Shown here in pieces: positions 53,770 to 64,000 of a DNA stretch of 64,000 nt. The DNA lies in the NCBI GenBank assembly GCA_023055355.1, contig JALJCS010000009.1:24577001-24641000 (forward strand). The letters run 5' to 3'. This DNA is from Agelaius tricolor. Taxonomy: Eukaryota; Chordata; Aves; Passeriformes; Icteridae. The stretch's first letter is position 1, and each line of letters opens with the position of its first letter. The position numbers and the translations under genes are program-made. The notes beneath the pieces were generated by a model. The model had not been told where the DNA came from and did not search any database. It saw only the letters and a list, made by a program, of their open reading frames with translations.

Positions 53770-53950
53770 AACCGTCTGTGTCAGGAAAACAGACGTACTC
53801 GGCAGGGCTATTTTTAGGGGTTCAGATCTCCCCCTCTCTGAGTCTGCCTCCCCCCCTCCTCTGTGCTGAGTGGCGCCTGGCAGATCGGTGGAGATTTAAA
53901 GGCCACAGATAGGAAAGAGCTCAAACACAATGAAGGAAATGCAGCAGGGA
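53770..53950. promoter_or_regulatory. Candidate regulatory cluster with consensus MEF2 site
   Basis: CTATTTTTAG at 53808-53817 is a perfect MEF2 consensus. A GATA core (AGATAGG) lies near 53910, and CpGs are somewhat enriched around 53.79-53.89 kb compared with the neighbouring sequence. Location about 4.7 kb upstream of the ARHGAP31 ATG would suit an enhancer. Function is inferred from motifs only. Confidence 0.25.
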
Positions 53951-54873
53951 GGGGAGAGATGGGTGCCCAGAAATAGCCTGTGCAACACCTCAGCCACAGC
54001 CCCCAGCTCTTAGTGGAAGGGGAAGAAATACTTAGACCTAATGGCCAAAGCTTGTTCCCCAGGCCCTTGGAGTGCTCCTGGTGTCACCCATACCTTGTCT
54101 GTGAGAGCGGAGAGAACTGTACAGAACTGTAAAGTCATCATCCATGCTGTGCTCATTCACACACGAGGCTGGCTCACCACATCCGTTCTCAAGCTGAAGG
54201 GCGGCTGAGGCATGGCAGATCAGCAGTGAAGTGGGCTGGGAAGGTGCCCCACCTTCCTGTGTGAACCTGTGGCCCTCGCTGGCAGGGAGGCCTTTGTAAC
54301 TGACTTAAAATCCTGACCCATATTTACAGGTTCAAAAGGAGGGAATTGAAGGCATTGTCATGGCTTTCAGACTCGGGCTGTGGCGCTGTGGGGGCACATC
54401 TCTGCACATGTTGGCAGACTGAGGAAGGAATCTCTACAGAGGGATAGCTGCTATGAGAACCCTGGTTTGGCTTGCTGTTGCTCCTATTCTGCACTCACTT
54501 TTCTCTTTTTCTATTTTTTTTTTTAGGATGGAGAGAATTTCCCCCTTCTTTTCCAGTTGTTTCAACCTTGAATTCCGTTTTGTTTTCTGTACTTCTTGCC
54601 TGAGAACTTTTCCTCTCCAGGTTTGCTTGAATTTGTCTGTGGAAGCTTTCACAGGAGAGACACTGGCTCGCTCCTCAGCCCTGCTCACTCAAGCTAGCTC
54701 ACAGCCCTGCCTCCTGGGTTGCGCAAATCCAGATTTCCTATTTTTTCCTCTCTGGAGAACATCAGCCCTTTCCCTCAGAAAAATCCCTTGGCTCAGCACT
54801 GATTTCAGGCTCCGATATGAAGTGCTTTATTTGTAAAGCCTCCCTTGTTTGGCTCCCGCTCACCTTGCCTGAC

Positions 54874-54920
54874 CTTCTCCTCCTCCTCCTCCTTCTCCTC
54901 CTCCTCCTTCTCCCTCCTCT
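54874..54920. repeat. Pyrimidine (TCC)n microsatellite
   Basis: CTC/TCC units with occasional TTC form a pure pyrimidine strand that may adopt triplex (H-DNA) structure. It generates poly-Leu, poly-Ser and poly-Arg/Glu shadow frames. Confidence 0.95.
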
Positions 54921-55710
54921 TGGCCACAGGCTCTCTGGGCACTCCTGTAGCGACCTCCCCTCTGTCCTCTTGTCCTGGCCCGGGAAGAGCCACCCCTGTA
55001 GCCCAGCCTGCCTGGCAAGAGCTCTCCTGGAGCTCCTCATGGTTTCTTTCTCTCACTGCAGCACACACCTCTTTCACCCAGCTTGCCATGCCATTTCCTT
55101 TCTTCAGCTCTCTTCCCTCCATGGGAACAAGGAGCTGGACAGCAAACCTACAGCATCTGAAAGAGCTTCTGTGAATAAAGTGGGAATATTGCCTGTTTTG
55201 TTTCTAGTGTCTCTTCCCTCTATTGTGCTTCAAATACTGTTCTTTCTTGTTATGGAGGTGGCAGTCTCTGCTTTCCCCACTAGGGTATCATGGTGATGAT
55301 GGCTGCTGGTGGGTCCTGCCATCTGGCACTGGATACTCAGGGTCCAGAGTCCTGGCTGGGATCAGGGCAGCAGACCACAGACCCCAGATAACCAAAATGA
55401 AATGGCAGCACCTAATTTCTGCAGTATTCATCAGCCAGCAGGACCCACCACCATGGCTTCCAAAGATGGCACCAAGAAATGGTACTTCCAGCTGAAAATG
55501 CCTGCTGGGCTGAAATAAACACCACGGGGTGAGGGTGATGTGCTGACCCAGCAGTGCTGCTGAGTGCCCATGCTCTGGGACTGTGAGCCTTGGAGCAGGG
55601 CTGTACAAGGAAGGGGAGGGGATCCACGCTGCACAGGGTTCTCCCCCACCCCTGGGGCCAGAACTCCCTCACTGGTGACATAAGGAAGCTTTACTCATGT
55701 AGAGGGTGAT

Positions 55711-55724
55711 TTTATTTATTGAAT

Positions 55725-55759
<35 letters not shown>

Positions 55760-55764
55760 TTTTA
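55711..55764. repeat. (TTTA)n microsatellite
   Basis: About thirteen ATTT units run with one GAA interruption near 55721. Confidence 0.95.
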
Positions 55765-56524
55765 AAATGGAGGCATTCTCTTCTGAAGACATTCTGTTTG
55801 GATAGATTTGCAAGAGAGGAGTAGAGAAACCATATCTAAGATGAGGGAGGGCAATGGAGATGGGGCAGGAGTGTGATGTAGGGGGTCACCAGAGGAAAGT
55901 ACAGGTGGACATAGACCCTATTAGAGATGTGACCTCCATCTGATGTAGAGCAGTGGAGGAGACCAGCACAGTGAGATTAAACACCTTGTTCAGCTCAGGA
56001 AGGGAGGGAAGGGGGGTCTGCAGAGGGGAGTTCAGGACTTCAAAGAACTTGGTGTGGTTACTCACCACACTGAACCTGTTCTCTCCCTGCTGGTCCTGTG
56101 TGGGGACTCAGCCATGTGGGAAAGGGCTGGCTGGTGCAGCAGGACATGCCTCCTCCCTGAGGGGGCTGGGACAGGGCTGCATCTCCCAGGCACCCAGACA
56201 GGGGGAGGAAGGTCTGGCAAGGCACACAGGTCTGAGCGTCCTGCTGTCTGTGTGAGCTGTGTGAAGTGAGCCCTTGGCAGGCAGGCAGGATGCGCCGTGG
56301 CACGCGATGGCTTTGGCGGCACGCCGGTGCAGAGAGGGATCCCATGCTCTGACTCGACATCAAGGTGCTGTGAGAAGCTCAGAATAAATTCAAGGAAGTT
56401 CTGAGTGTTTCATGAGGACTGAGGGTTCCTGAGAACAACCACCGGTCTGGTGGTGAGAGCTGAGTTTTCCTCCTTAGCCTGTGAGTGGGAGCAGAAGGCA
56501 GGGAGGTGACAGGCCAGACATCTC

Positions 56525-56605
56525 TATGACATTCTGCAAATCACTTTCCCCTCAACCTGTCAGGCATCAAGCTGTAAAATGGGGATAATTATGATAATTG
56601 CAGTG
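56525..56605 (+). mobile_element. MIR-like SINE trace
   Basis: GACATTCTGCAAATCACTTT, then CATCAAGCTGTAAAATGGGG and ATAATTATGATAATTG follow the MIR layout (GACCTTGGGCAAGTCACTTA, then CATCTGTAAAATGGGGATAA with following TAATA). MIR is an old amniote SINE, and degraded copies occur in birds. Only the central and 3' part is recognisable. Confidence 0.55.
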
Positions 56606-57084
56606 ATAAACTGCACAATCGGAGCTATAATTGGGCAAGGTCCATCACCAGGTCCCTTGGTATTTTTTCTTATGTGTGAAGTGGTAACATCCAACACTTC
56701 TAAAGGGAAAAAAAAAGTCACTATACCAACAGAACCTGAACTGATTTTGGCAGAGGTCAGATCTCAGACAGAGCTTGATTTCTCTGAAAAATTAATCTCA
56801 AGTGAGTGAGGTGGTGAGTTTGCAGAGGGGTTCCTCTGCCCCATGAAAATGCAGAACCAAGGCTTGTGAAGGGAGGTGGGTTAAGTGTGTCCTTCGCCCC
56901 ATTTCCTGGCCAATTTTCCTCCAAACCAAAGCTACTTTCCTTGTCCTTGGCCTGATTTTTAGTGAAAAGCTATAACATACTGTTTTTCATTTGTTTGTTC
57001 ATTTTTTAACCCTGACCCATACAGCTACATTTGGCACAGAGTAAGAGGGGTCAGTGAAGCCTTAGGAGAAGTAATTTTGTCTCC

Positions 57085-57110
57085 CTGGGTATGCTGGTGG
57101 GCATACCCAG
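57085..57110. repeat. Short perfect hairpin
   Basis: CTGGGTATGC (57085-57094) and GCATACCCAG (57101-57110) are perfect 10-bp complements around a 6-bp loop. There is no T-run or other sign of a specific role. Confidence 0.8.
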
Positions 57111-57359
57111 TCCTGTAAAGAAATCTGAATTTCTGGGATGAAAAATGTGAGGTAAGTGCAAGGAACTGCTCTAATGAGCTGACATCTGTGTGTACTGAAA
57201 ACTAGACCAGAAAAGTGTTTGTGGGGTGAAAGGGGCAACGACACAGACAAGGCTCAGGGCCTGAAGGCAGACCTGTCCCATTTCCCTTCTTGCTGTACTG
57301 AGTCATTTCAGCTCCTTATCTAAATCCCTTTGTTGGTCAGGGGGAACCTTTTTTGGGAG

Positions 57360-57812
57360 CTGACTCGAAAGTATGCGAACTCGGATGCCCGGAGAGCATC
57401 TGTTTCTGCTTGCCGGGGAGGAGGGAGCTGCAGGTTTCCCTCCTTCCCCCTCTCTTTTAATTCCCCAACTCTCGGTCCCCTCCTTGCACTTCAGCAGCTC
57501 CATCCCGCACCTCTGCAGAGGAAGGCAGATCCCGCAGTGACAGAGTCACGTTGGAGGGCAGGAAGGCGCCTCGCAGCGAAGGACTCGGCGAGCAGAGGCA
57601 GAGATTTATTGGAGAGGCTGCCGGCCTCTCCGCTCCTCGCCGGAGCCTGCCCGGCCCTTGCCGGGCTGCGGGCTGCAGAGCAGGGAGCGCCCGACGCGCC
57701 AGGGGTTTCGTGCCGGGCAGTCCGCTATCTGCCGGGGCAAATCTTCCCTCTTCCTTCCCCCATCCCCATCCCTGCTCCCCCAACTCCTCTGCCCGCCTTC
57801 CCTCAGCCCTCG

Positions 57813-57864
<52 letters not shown>

Positions 57865-58596
57865 ACTTTACTGCCAAAAAGCGTCCTCCGCCCCCCTCCT
57901 CAGCTAACTTCCTTTCAGCATTTTTTTGAGCTGGATTATCCTAGGATTTGTAAAACGGGGAAAGGAGAGAGCGAGTGAGCGGGAGTCAGGACAGGAAGCT
58001 GGTTTCTCATTCCTCCAACTGTCCAAAGCAGGAGGAGGGGAAGGGGGGGGAGCCAAAGAGGAGCCTTGTGCAGACTCTTCCCCAGTCCCTTTTCATTAGT
58101 CCGTTTGAACTTCCAGTCTCCTCCGAAAGCCAAGGGGAGCACGACCAGACTGGGACGCCTTCTGCTGGAAGTGGCGACAGCGCGACTGACGAAACGCAGA
58201 AGGTGGCTGTGGAGGGTCCCGGGATTGCGCTGAGGGAAAAGACGTCCCCCCACCATCTCCTGCCCCCAACTTGCCAGCTCTGATGCGGGCACCCATCCAC
58301 CACCCACTTGCCTCTGATGAGAACCCTTCTGGGCTCAGGCTATGATCGCTGCTGCTGCGGGCTGTGGAGCCTCCTCTCGCCCTGACCTTCTTCTGCCACA
58401 GGAGCAGCCCAACATCTGGTGGGGATTAATGTTTACTTCTCTGGCTGGACGCTGTACGGGACCCCCGATGTTGCTCCCTGGGAGCGGGACACGGGCGGTG
58501 GTCTGAGGAGAAGAGCAAGAATTTTGTCGCCCAGCGTGAGGCCGGGGGGAGGGGGGCAAGGCAGGAGGGGGGTGAACCTCTTTTGGGACTAACCTC
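57360..58596 (+). promoter_or_regulatory. ARHGAP31: ARHGAP31 promoter and 5'UTR region, GC-rich
   Basis: This stretch directly precedes the ARHGAP31 start codon and is clearly richer in G+C and CpG than the flanking DNA, notably 57370-57730 and 58090-58680. The transcription start cannot be fixed from sequence. The part nearest the ATG (from about 57.95 kb) is the likely 5'UTR. An ETS-type motif ACAGGAAG lies at 57991-57998. Several upstream ATGs (for example in 58282-58284) open short frames that I regard as non-coding. A long (AC)n run splits the region. Open frames of 100-200 codons on both strands here are typical of GC-rich DNA and are not recognised proteins. The promoter assignment is inferred from position and composition. 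Confidence 0.6.
57815..57863. repeat. (AC)n microsatellite in the ARHGAP31 5' region
   Basis: About 24 uninterrupted CA units lie some 730 bp upstream of the ARHGAP31 start codon. Long alternating purine-pyrimidine runs can form Z-DNA and vary in length between individuals. Confidence 0.97.
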
Positions 58597-58696
58597 ATGA
58601 AGAACAAGGGAGCCAAACAGAAACTCAAGAGGAAGGGAGCCGCGAGCGCGTTCGGCTGCGACCTGACGGAGTATCTGGAGAGCTCTGGGCAGGATG
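58597..58696 (+). CDS. ARHGAP31: ARHGAP31 (CdGAP) first coding exon, partial gene
   Basis: The exon encodes 33 residues plus one base. It starts MKNKGAKQKLKRKGAASAFG and continues CDLTEYLESSGQD, which I recognise as the N-terminus of ARHGAP31. The paralogue ARHGAP30 starts differently, so that choice is firm. The protein is a Rho GTPase-activating protein that acts on Rac1 and Cdc42 at adhesions and the leading edge. This exon supplies the basic N-terminal segment (K/R-rich residues 2-13) and the first residues of the RhoGAP domain (FGCDL...). The GAP catalytic arginine lies in later exons. The frame runs into GATG followed by a GT donor (gtaaatgc) at 58697, so the intron is phase 1, consistent with the next codon being valine in the family (QDVPQV). 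The start codon has a weak context (C at -3, A at +4). The ATG choice rests on homology. No second exon is seen before the window ends, so the gene is truncated by the window only. Confidence 0.96.
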
Positions 58697-60198
58697 GTAA
58701 ATGCTTCTTTATTCTCGCTCTGGTTGCAGAAAAGCCAAGCGCGTGTCCCCCTGTTCTTACTGGCAGGACTGCAAACCAGACCTTTCCAAAAGCTAAGGGT
58801 TAGACAGCCTGGAGCTGACTTATCCCTGGGAAGCGGAGTCACTGCCCCATTACTCACAATGAATGAGCGGTCGGAAGATTGCTTTGGTGATGCATCTGCA
58901 TGACCCTTGCATGAGTAGTGCTGTGTGTGTGGAAAGGACTGGGCTGGGGTTCTCGGGCTGCCTAAGTGTGTAAAAGACAGCCTGACATCAGTCGTGATGC
59001 CCTCTCCCATCTGCCTGGCAGTGGAAGGGAGTAACAGGCGTTTAGCGAGTCAGGTTTGGAAATCTGAATGGTGCTCAGTGTTGCCTCCTCCAGGATTTCA
59101 AAATCCACCTTAAGTCCATGACAACAGAATTTTGGAGGACTCTGGGGAGGAACTGGACTCCAGTACAGTTCAAATGTTGTCCTTGGACTGCTGGATGGAG
59201 ACAGGACAGAGACTGGGTTATCGGGTGGAGTACGGTGTGTGGTGTTGGAGACATCTGAGCTAACACGTTCACCACCCTGCCTGTTGGCTTTCACTCCTTC
59301 TCCCCTTGACCTTCATGCTCCCAGGTACTGAACGAGAACACAGTAGCTCAGACAAGAGGTAACTCCAATAAATAACGGGGCCCTGAGTTTGAAATGGTCA
59401 GTCCTTGATGAGGGAAGTAGCAGAACATTTTTTCTTAAAGTGAGTTGAATGACAAGAGAAGTGGTTGTGAGTTTGGCCAGCAGAAGGACCTGCAGTTTAG
59501 CAAGAGGAAAAAATAAATACATGCCTGTTACCATCTGTGATGTTAGCATTATGATCCCGATTTAGCGTGATGTTCCAATTTGAATTGACCAATTTTACCA
59601 ATGTCAGGTTATTTCAGGGGAAAAAAAAAGACTTCTAGCAGCAATGTCAGCTTTGTACAGGCAGAGCTGTACAATCAGGTCTTTCATTTGCTGATGAGCA
59701 TGGCTGATGAAGTGCAGTGTGGAACCACACTGGCAGACGGATAGGCTGCATAACAGGAGTACTTTCCATTGCACAGTGAAGAGGGCAGTAAATGTATCAC
59801 TAAGATGAACTGTTATATATGTGCATTTATTTAGGTATGGGGGAAAACCAGCCATTCAATTGCATTGTGGTTTGTCTGCAACAGGTGCTGAATCTTTTAA
59901 CTTACATAGCTCTTAACAGCAATTGAATTAAGTGTCAAAAAAATAACAGACTTAATGAGCTGATGTCCCTTTGCCAGTGTGAGGTGTAGACAGATAAATT
60001 CCATCCAGTGCTACCATGGACCTCTGTGGTGAAGGAACTATTTACAGCTGTTTACAGGAGCACTGGAAAACAATGCAGGGAAGGCGGGCACAGACAGTAT
60101 ATTCACTTGAAGCAGCAAGGGGAATTTTAAAGGCAAAAACATACTAACTGCAGTTGAAATTAGGCCAGATGAGCAAAATCTATTACCTAAAATCCCGT

Positions 60199-60219
60199 CT
60201 TTTTTTTTTTTTTTTTTTA
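60199..60219. repeat. Poly-T tract in intron 1
   Basis: This is a mononucleotide run of about 20 T. No retrocopy was recognised next to it, so a slippage origin is as likely as an antisense poly-A tail. Confidence 0.9.
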
Positions 60220-61773
60220 GTAGTCTTTTGAGAACAAGAAGGAAGGACATTTTCTCAAATCTAATTTGTGGCATGGTTCACAGTTCCAATGTACTTATCT
60301 CTCCCTTATCTCTCCATGCTGAGGAGCAGTGGGGAGAGTAGGAAGTTCCTTTCCTTTCTGCAGTACTGCTGTTTGTTCAGTAGCACATCCCATTGCCCAG
60401 TGCTGTGGGATCCAGAAATGAAGGACACAGTTGTTGTAGGTTAATTGGTAAGGGTGTAAGTTAAGTTGGATTGGAAGTTCCAATTCATCAGGACAAGGGG
60501 AAAAAATTAAAATATTAGAGATATTAATTTTGTTGGTAGTAGGACTCTCAGGATAAATAGGAATGACCAAGAATGCTGAAGTGATGTCTTAGGGAAAAAA
60601 GGAAGGTTGAGATGTCACCAGGACATCACAAACTTGCAACCAAATTAAAAGAGCATTCAGGGTATGAGAGATGGTTGACTTGGGGAGAGTTGAATTGTTC
60701 TGCTAAGAATTATTTCCAGTGACAAGTCAGTGCTCCTGTAGGCAGCAGATTTTATAGGGACATGAAGCTGTAGCTTTCTCTCTGCTTTGATTTCTTCTCA
60801 GTGCTGTGTGTTTAACTGGTGGGATGCAGGCTCAGGTTGTTCCCTACTGAGAAGCAATGAAGTTCTAAGACTGTTCCTGATATCTGAGAGTGGTGAGGAG
60901 CAGGAGAGCTTTTTGGCTGCTGTCCAGCAAACATTTTGTTGTGGGCCTTTCTGCAAGCAGGTTTTAAAGTGTACCCAGAAGGGTTAACTGTAAGGAAGAT
61001 GCTGTGGGCCCGGCAGGACGTGAGTCATATTGGTTGTGCTTTCCGTGCTCAGGTTTGCTTTAGGCCATCCTGCAGTGCTGTTGTGTGAGACTGGAGCTGC
61101 ACAGGCAAGGAGAGGCTGAGACCTGCTTTGCTGGTGCTGGCCAAGGGAGCACAGGGGGTGGTCAAGGCTAGTGAAGACGATTCAATTTGGAATTTTCCCC
61201 TCGGGGTTAGTACATGACCTTTACAGCTAGGGGATGCTGCACTACTTGCACGATGCTTTGTGGAGGAGAGGCACAACTTGAGTCCCTACATGCCTGCGGT
61301 TGTTGATGAGCAGCTTGTGCTTTCTGTAAGGACCTTAGTCCCTGTGTTCTTGCCAAATTCCAGTGGAGAGAATTATATTCTGCTAAAGGTATCAGCATTT
61401 CCTCTCTTCCCATGTAACTCTTTAATGACTGGCTATGGTTCTCTTCAGAGACAGCCAAAGATCTCGCTGTCTCCCTTACCAGATCCGTGTACCTAAGCCT
61501 CACTTAGAAAGAACTTTATGATAATACAATAAAAGCTGCAGCAGAGCTACCAAGTATTTAAAAAAGATCAAATAGGAAGACTTTAGCAGGTACAGTGAAG
61601 CAGCTCAGGAGCCAAAAACGTGATACAAAGCCTTTAGCCTCAAGTTGATTCTTTCAGATCTGACACAGGTCAGTGGTGATGGGCAGATGTGGATGTCTGG
61701 TGGCTGGTTGGACACTCAGATGTGTTGAATTTACTGTGTTTCAAGTCAGTTCCTGTCAGTACCACATTTGACC

Positions 61774-62205
61774 CTACTTGGCCTTTTCCTGCTGGCAGTC
61801 TCTGCACAGACACTGGTCACACTTCTTATGGGGGCAGACTGCTATCAGTGCACACAAGCATTTAAAATCATGACTCAGGCCACAAAAACCACCACATAAA
61901 ATCTTTGCTGGGTTCTTTGTCCGCTTTCTGTTTTCCAAAACTTCAGTGTGCATCTGGGTTATGTTTTCAAGTCTTTCTTTGGTAAGAGGGCTAGAAACTC
62001 GGGGGAAAATAAACTTCTCTTCCTCCTCACCATAATTATCAAACAATGGCTTAAATAGCAGCGTGTATGAGGACAAGCTCACATCAGACATAAAGGAATG
62101 GTGGCTGGCAGTACCAATGAGGAAAAGTTGTGTAATTTTATGTAGTCCCTCCTGTGTCACTTCCAGCACTGAGTCCATACTTGAAGGCAAGTGATCTTTT
62201 GGAAT
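61774..62205 (-). other. Unrecognised antisense open frame with Cys-rich C-terminus
   Basis: On the minus strand an open frame follows two adjacent stops (TAG TGA) near 62211 and runs about 145 codons to a TAG at 61774. The first in-frame ATG is at about 62178 (MDSVLEVTQEGLHK). The product would have a hydrophobic and polar first half with a serine-rich stretch (SHHSFMSDVSLSSY), an acidic patch (GEEEEK), a basic helix-like region (LENRKRTKNPAK) and a tail with nine cysteines in spacings such as CGGFCG, CLC, CPHKKCDQCLCRDC. I do not recognise the family. It may be a retrocopy, an exon of an unknown gene, a relic of a mobile element, or a chance frame. No convincing polyadenylation signal follows it, and the AG before codon ATC (about 62196) is only a weak acceptor candidate. 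It lies antisense in ARHGAP31 intron 1. Confidence 0.3.
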
Positions 62206-64000
62206 ATAAAAGCTTCACTAGAAAGCAGTGTCCATGCCCAGACTTTGGACATGGATAGCCATCCATGCAGTGAGTACTAATGGCCCTTTACTAAAACTTT
62301 TTACTGTGCCAAACTTTATTGAAATGTATCAGTGTAATGGGGCTAACAGATAATAGTCTTGAAGGATTAACATTAAAGTCATGTTCTGGCCTCTTGATAA
62401 CCAGCTTGGTTTCCAGAGGAGAAAAATGCATTGTGCCTCTGCTGAAGTCAGTGGGAGTTGCACATCAGGCTCTCAGTTACTGCAATAACAACAGTGTAAT
62501 TTTCTGGTGACGAATGGGCCAGCAGAGAAGACAAGGCACAAGTTTGTGCACCATCTTTAGCTGGGGCAGGACAGTCTGAACTGCTTAAGAAAACAGTCAC
62601 AAAGAACAGTCTTGCTTCTGGTTATATCACAAAAGTATTGTAACAGGAGGCTGTTATAAGAGTCAAAGCTGTTAAAGTGAGAGGAGCTAAATCAAAAGAA
62701 ATTTTAATATTCCCAGTGCTTCTCACTGTGGAAATTCAAGCTGGGATTTCAGATATACAGCCACATACAACTTCCACTCTTTAAAATGGAAATGCACACA
62801 GCATCTACAAGAATTGGATTGTGATGGTAAAAGACAATCGAGTCTTTTGTATAGGAACTTCTAGCAATCCAGACCTACCTTTGCTTCATATGCTTAGAGC
62901 CAGGTAGAACTTGGAAAAAGGCTGAATGTTTCCTGTGGTTTTTTGGTATGCTGGTGTCTAGATATTAGGCTAAGAGGTGCTACCAGGTGTGCATAAAGCC
63001 AGACCTCAGACTTGATGCCTTGTTCTTATGGTGCAGGTCATCTCTGTGTGTCTGAGATTCCCCTATTTGCTGGAGAGTTAATTCTGCTGTTGCTGTACCC
63101 CTCTGTGGTTTCTTCCACATCTGTTTCCTGCCTGATGTTGTCTGATTGGGATGCAATGAGCTCAGCTTTTCCCCTCAGCCCCCTCCCACACTCCCCACAG
63201 CTCCCTCAACAGCTCTCACCCTGACCCTGTAGCACCCAAACCCCTTCCTATCTATTCAGCTGATGCAGCTTTATTGGCTTTTAGTGGTCTCAAAAATCTG
63301 TTGGCTCTGGCCAGCCCTGGCTCTACAGGCAGGTTCTTCAATGCATCTGAGAGGTGCAGTAGGCAAAGACTTTGCTGTAGCATAGGCAGGTAGTTCAGAG
63401 GGAAAGCAGCAATAATAATTCAGCAGTAATGTGCTGGGTACAAAGGAAAGGTGGGCTTGGATACTTCTTGCTTGTTTTGGTACAGCCCCTTAAGCACCCT
63501 GTCCTCTGCACAGTGGTTTTGTCATCATGCTTTTCACTGTGAAGCTGCCTTGTCCATACATGACTGGATAAGGAGACCTGTCACTCGGGAAAAAATTTTC
63601 TTGCTTCAAGAACAGACTCCCTTTGAGTCAATCATTAAACCTGCTACACAGATGTGAAACAGCTTTTCTGGGCCCTGTGGCTTTCTTTCCTCACCCTGGC
63701 ATTTCTTTTGGGATAGGAGCATGCTGGGATGAGCATGAGGGTGCATGCAAGTCCATAGCACAAATAAGTGTGTGCCAACCAAGACTGCATTTGTGTTCAC
63801 TTGGGACATTTTTTTAAGCCATCTTTTCTGTAGTGATATTTCAAAGTGAAGGCATGCCCATACTTTTGGGTAGGTGCTTTTGGTTAGTGCTGCATGCAAC
63901 AAGTCCTGGGAAAACTGCTGAAGAATCATTAAAGGCAAACTGGAGGAAAAAGACAAAGCTTTTATTTATTTTTTTTTAAAGTCCCGGTGGAAAAATGAAA

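Larger units (their letters stand above)
53287..57359. other. Non-coding DNA upstream of ARHGAP31
   Basis: No exon was recognised. The stretch holds a motif cluster near 53.81-53.95 kb, a (TCC)n run, a (TTTA)n run, a MIR-like trace and a small hairpin. Leucine-rich frames across 54817-55296 come from the (TCC)n run. Confidence 0.5.
58697..64000 (+). other. ARHGAP31: ARHGAP31 intron 1, 5' part
   Basis: The intron begins at the GT donor at 58697 and runs past the end of the window. I looked for exon 2, which should continue VPQVLKSCAEF in the family, and did not find it. The first intron of this gene is also long in mammals. Apart from an antisense open frame at 61774-62205 and a poly-T run at 60199-60219, I see only unremarkable AT-rich sequence. 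Confidence 0.8.

Noticed and set aside
54817..55296. Plus-strand frame with a long leucine run resembling a signal peptide
   Set aside because: The leucines come from the (TCC)n microsatellite. The rest has no recognisable domain, and other frames across it give poly-Ser and poly-Arg/Glu.
58700..64000. Search for ARHGAP31 exon 2
   Set aside because: No sequence encoding the expected VPQVLKSCAEF continuation was seen, so it probably lies beyond the window.

Overview
The window reads as bird nuclear DNA. It is gene-poor and moderately AT-rich. It carries CR1 LINE fragments of avian type, including a well-preserved 3' end finishing in the ATTCTGTG-type octamer. It also holds older CR1-like LINEs, one MIR-like SINE trace, many microsatellites and two CpG-rich patches. 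I see no operons, CRISPR arrays, tRNA, rRNA or intact mobile-element genes. The species cannot be named from the sequence alone.

One protein-coding exon is recognised with confidence: the first coding exon of ARHGAP31 (CdGAP, a Rac1/Cdc42 GTPase-activating protein) at 58597-58696 on the plus strand. It begins with the characteristic N-terminus MKNKGAKQKLKRKG and ends at a GT donor in phase 1. Its 5'UTR/promoter region lies upstream (about 57.36-58.60 kb) and contains a long (AC)n microsatellite. Everything from 58697 to the window end is ARHGAP31 intron 1, and exon 2 is not reached.

A second CpG island spans about 5.95-7.17 kb. It contains a perfect minus-strand splice donor (exon end 6472). 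Sp1 and CCAAT motifs lie on its upstream side for minus-strand transcription. In other amniotes the gene divergent from ARHGAP31 is B4GALT4, so the best inference is that this is the non-coding first exon and promoter of B4GALT4, with 1-6471 in its first intron. No B4GALT4 coding sequence is visible, so the name is inferred from synteny.

Between the two promoters lie about 50 kb of non-coding DNA. This part holds a decayed antisense CR1 ORF2 (17.1-17.9 kb), a second and older antisense CR1-like ORF2 (24.4-27.1 kb) interrupted by a younger sense CR1 tail (24.77-25.09 kb), and CR1 3' fragments at 32.6, 38.1 and 53.2 kb. It also holds two hairpin-forming inverted repeats (13.5 and 14.4 kb), a long G/T-only tract (34.7 kb), candidate regulatory islands (35.8 and 53.8 kb) and a MIR-like trace (56.5 kb). 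Inside ARHGAP31 intron 1 there is an unrecognised antisense open frame of about 145 codons with a cysteine-rich tail (61774-62205). It is the most interesting unexplained reading frame here.

No clearly new biological system was found. The best leads are that open frame, the two hairpins and the nested LINE layers.
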